The notes under the pieces: model-generated
Databases searched by the model: none
What the model saw: only the letters and a program-made list of their open reading frames with translations
What the model was told of the DNA's origin: nothing
NCBI GenBank assembly: GCA_964535025.1
Contig: CAZHRW010000024.1
Span: forward strand, 1-33,205
Length of the DNA: 33,205 bases
Source: JAAYZK01 sp964535025
Lineage (GTDB): Bacteria > Planctomycetota > Phycisphaerae > SM23-33 > FEN-1343
Direction of reading: 5' to 3'
Position numbers and translations under genes: made by a program
Shown: piece after piece, positions 32,799 to 33,205 of the stretch
How positions within the stretch are numbered: the first letter of the stretch is position 1
Layout: the number at the start of each line of letters is the position of its first letter

Positions 32799-33205
32799 AT
32801 GACCCACGGCGCTTCGCCGCAGGCGCACCTCGTGCCTCGCGCACGGGCGGGCGGGCCGATGCGTGCCATCGGACGCATCCGCACCCCGTTTGGGCGGATC
32901 GACGAGCTCCCGGCGCCGGGGCGGGCGGGGGCCGTGCGGGGCGTGGTGTTGGTGCGCCATCGGTTCGTGGCCGGCCTGAAGGGCATCGAGGGATTCGACC
33001 GCCTGTGGCTGCTCTATCGCGTGCCGTCGGCCGGATCGGTTCCGCTGTTGGTACAGCCGGACGGGGCGAGCGAGCCGCAGGGGGTTTTCGCCACCCGGGT
33101 TCATCGCCGGCCCGGGCGGATCGCGATCAGTTGCGTCAAGCTGCTCCGCCGTCGCGGCAGCCGCCTGTGGGTGGAGGGGGTCGACATGCTCAACAACGTC
33201 CGCCT
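32799..33205 (+). CDS. TrmO-like tRNA methyltransferase (UPF0066), cut by right edge
   Basis: About 135 residues are visible, open to the window end. Visible motifs: AIGRIRTPFGRIDELP, GLKGIEGFDRLWLLY, GVFATRVHRRPGRIAISCVK and the start of VEGVDMLNNV. This is the beta-barrel of the TrmO/YaeB/TsaA family, which methylates N6-threonylcarbamoyladenosine at position 37 of some tRNAs using S-adenosylmethionine. The usual segment R-P-N-P-I-G-L-S reads R-P-G-R-I-A-I-S here, so it may be a diverged paralogue. The ATG at 32799 has GGGAG 8 nt upstream; a second ATG (MRAIGRIRTP) is nearer the family start. The gene is divergent from the aminopeptidase. Confidence 0.78.
   Translation, partial: MTHGASPQAHLVPRARAGGPMRAIGRIRTPFGRIDELPAPGRAGAVRGVVLVRHRFVAGLKGIEGFDRLWLLYRVPSAGSVPLLVQPDGASEPQGVFATRVHRRPGRIAISCVKLLRRRGSRLWVEGVDMLNNVR

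Overview
The window is a GC-rich, gene-dense bacterial chromosome segment with 28 protein genes and no rRNA, tRNA, CRISPR array or insertion sequence that I can see. Two genes are cut by the window edges. The gene content suggests a Planctomycetota member, possibly Phycisphaerae-like: a Tat-exported sulfatase, a PEP-CTERM protein, many cytoplasmic glycoside-processing enzymes, an Eis-type acetyltransferase, and CPA2 antiporter/EIIA fusions. The IorAB, D-lactate dehydrogenase-type and phenylacetate-CoA ligase genes suggest an anaerobic or fermentative lifestyle. This taxonomic placement is inference; no marker gene is present.

Region 1 (1-12721) is a divergent carbohydrate locus. On the minus strand, a GH38 alpha-mannosidase is followed 19 nt later by a sulfatase that runs off the left edge. 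On the plus strand, a GntR/UTRA regulator heads a tight run of nine genes: E1-alpha, E1-beta, class II ketose-bisphosphate aldolase, E2 acyltransferase, a CbbY-type sugar-bisphosphate phosphatase, a small transaldolase/fructose-6-phosphate-aldolase homologue, a PfkB sugar kinase and a xylose-isomerase-fold sugar isomerase. The divergent promoter region holds three abutting 14-bp palindrome-like units (4504-4545), most likely operators for the GntR protein. The gene set reads as a self-contained sugar catabolic route (isomerise, phosphorylate, cleave, dephosphorylate, oxidise a 2-oxoacid to acyl-CoA). I cannot match it to a named pathway, and it is the best candidate here for an undescribed system.

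Region 2 (12718-19336, minus strand) looks like aromatic amino-acid or 2-oxoacid fermentation. In transcription order it holds a D-2-hydroxyacid dehydrogenase, IorA, IorB, a PaaK-type ligase, a double-ACT protein and a second PaaK-type ligase. IorA lacks the usual C-terminal ferredoxin domain.

Region 3 (19453-24950) has a CBM9-like/DOMON-type protein on the plus strand. On the minus strand are an MFS transporter, a CPA2 cation/proton antiporter fused to two PTS EIIA domains, and an excisionase-type HTH-EIIA protein. The last two form a likely PTS-linked regulatory pair.

Region 4 (25106-33205) carries a cytoplasmic GH20-type protein and an Eis/SCP2-like N-acetyltransferase (coupled, plus strand). 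The minus strand then carries a PEP-CTERM protein, RNA 3'-phosphate cyclase RtcA, an alpha/beta hydrolase and an M42 aminopeptidase. A TrmO-like tRNA methyltransferase begins on the plus strand and is cut by the right edge.

Intergenic space is small throughout; no gap exceeds 300 nt. Two convergent gene pairs share or abut their stop codons in palindromes (CTAG at 12718-12721, TGATCA at 20095-20100).
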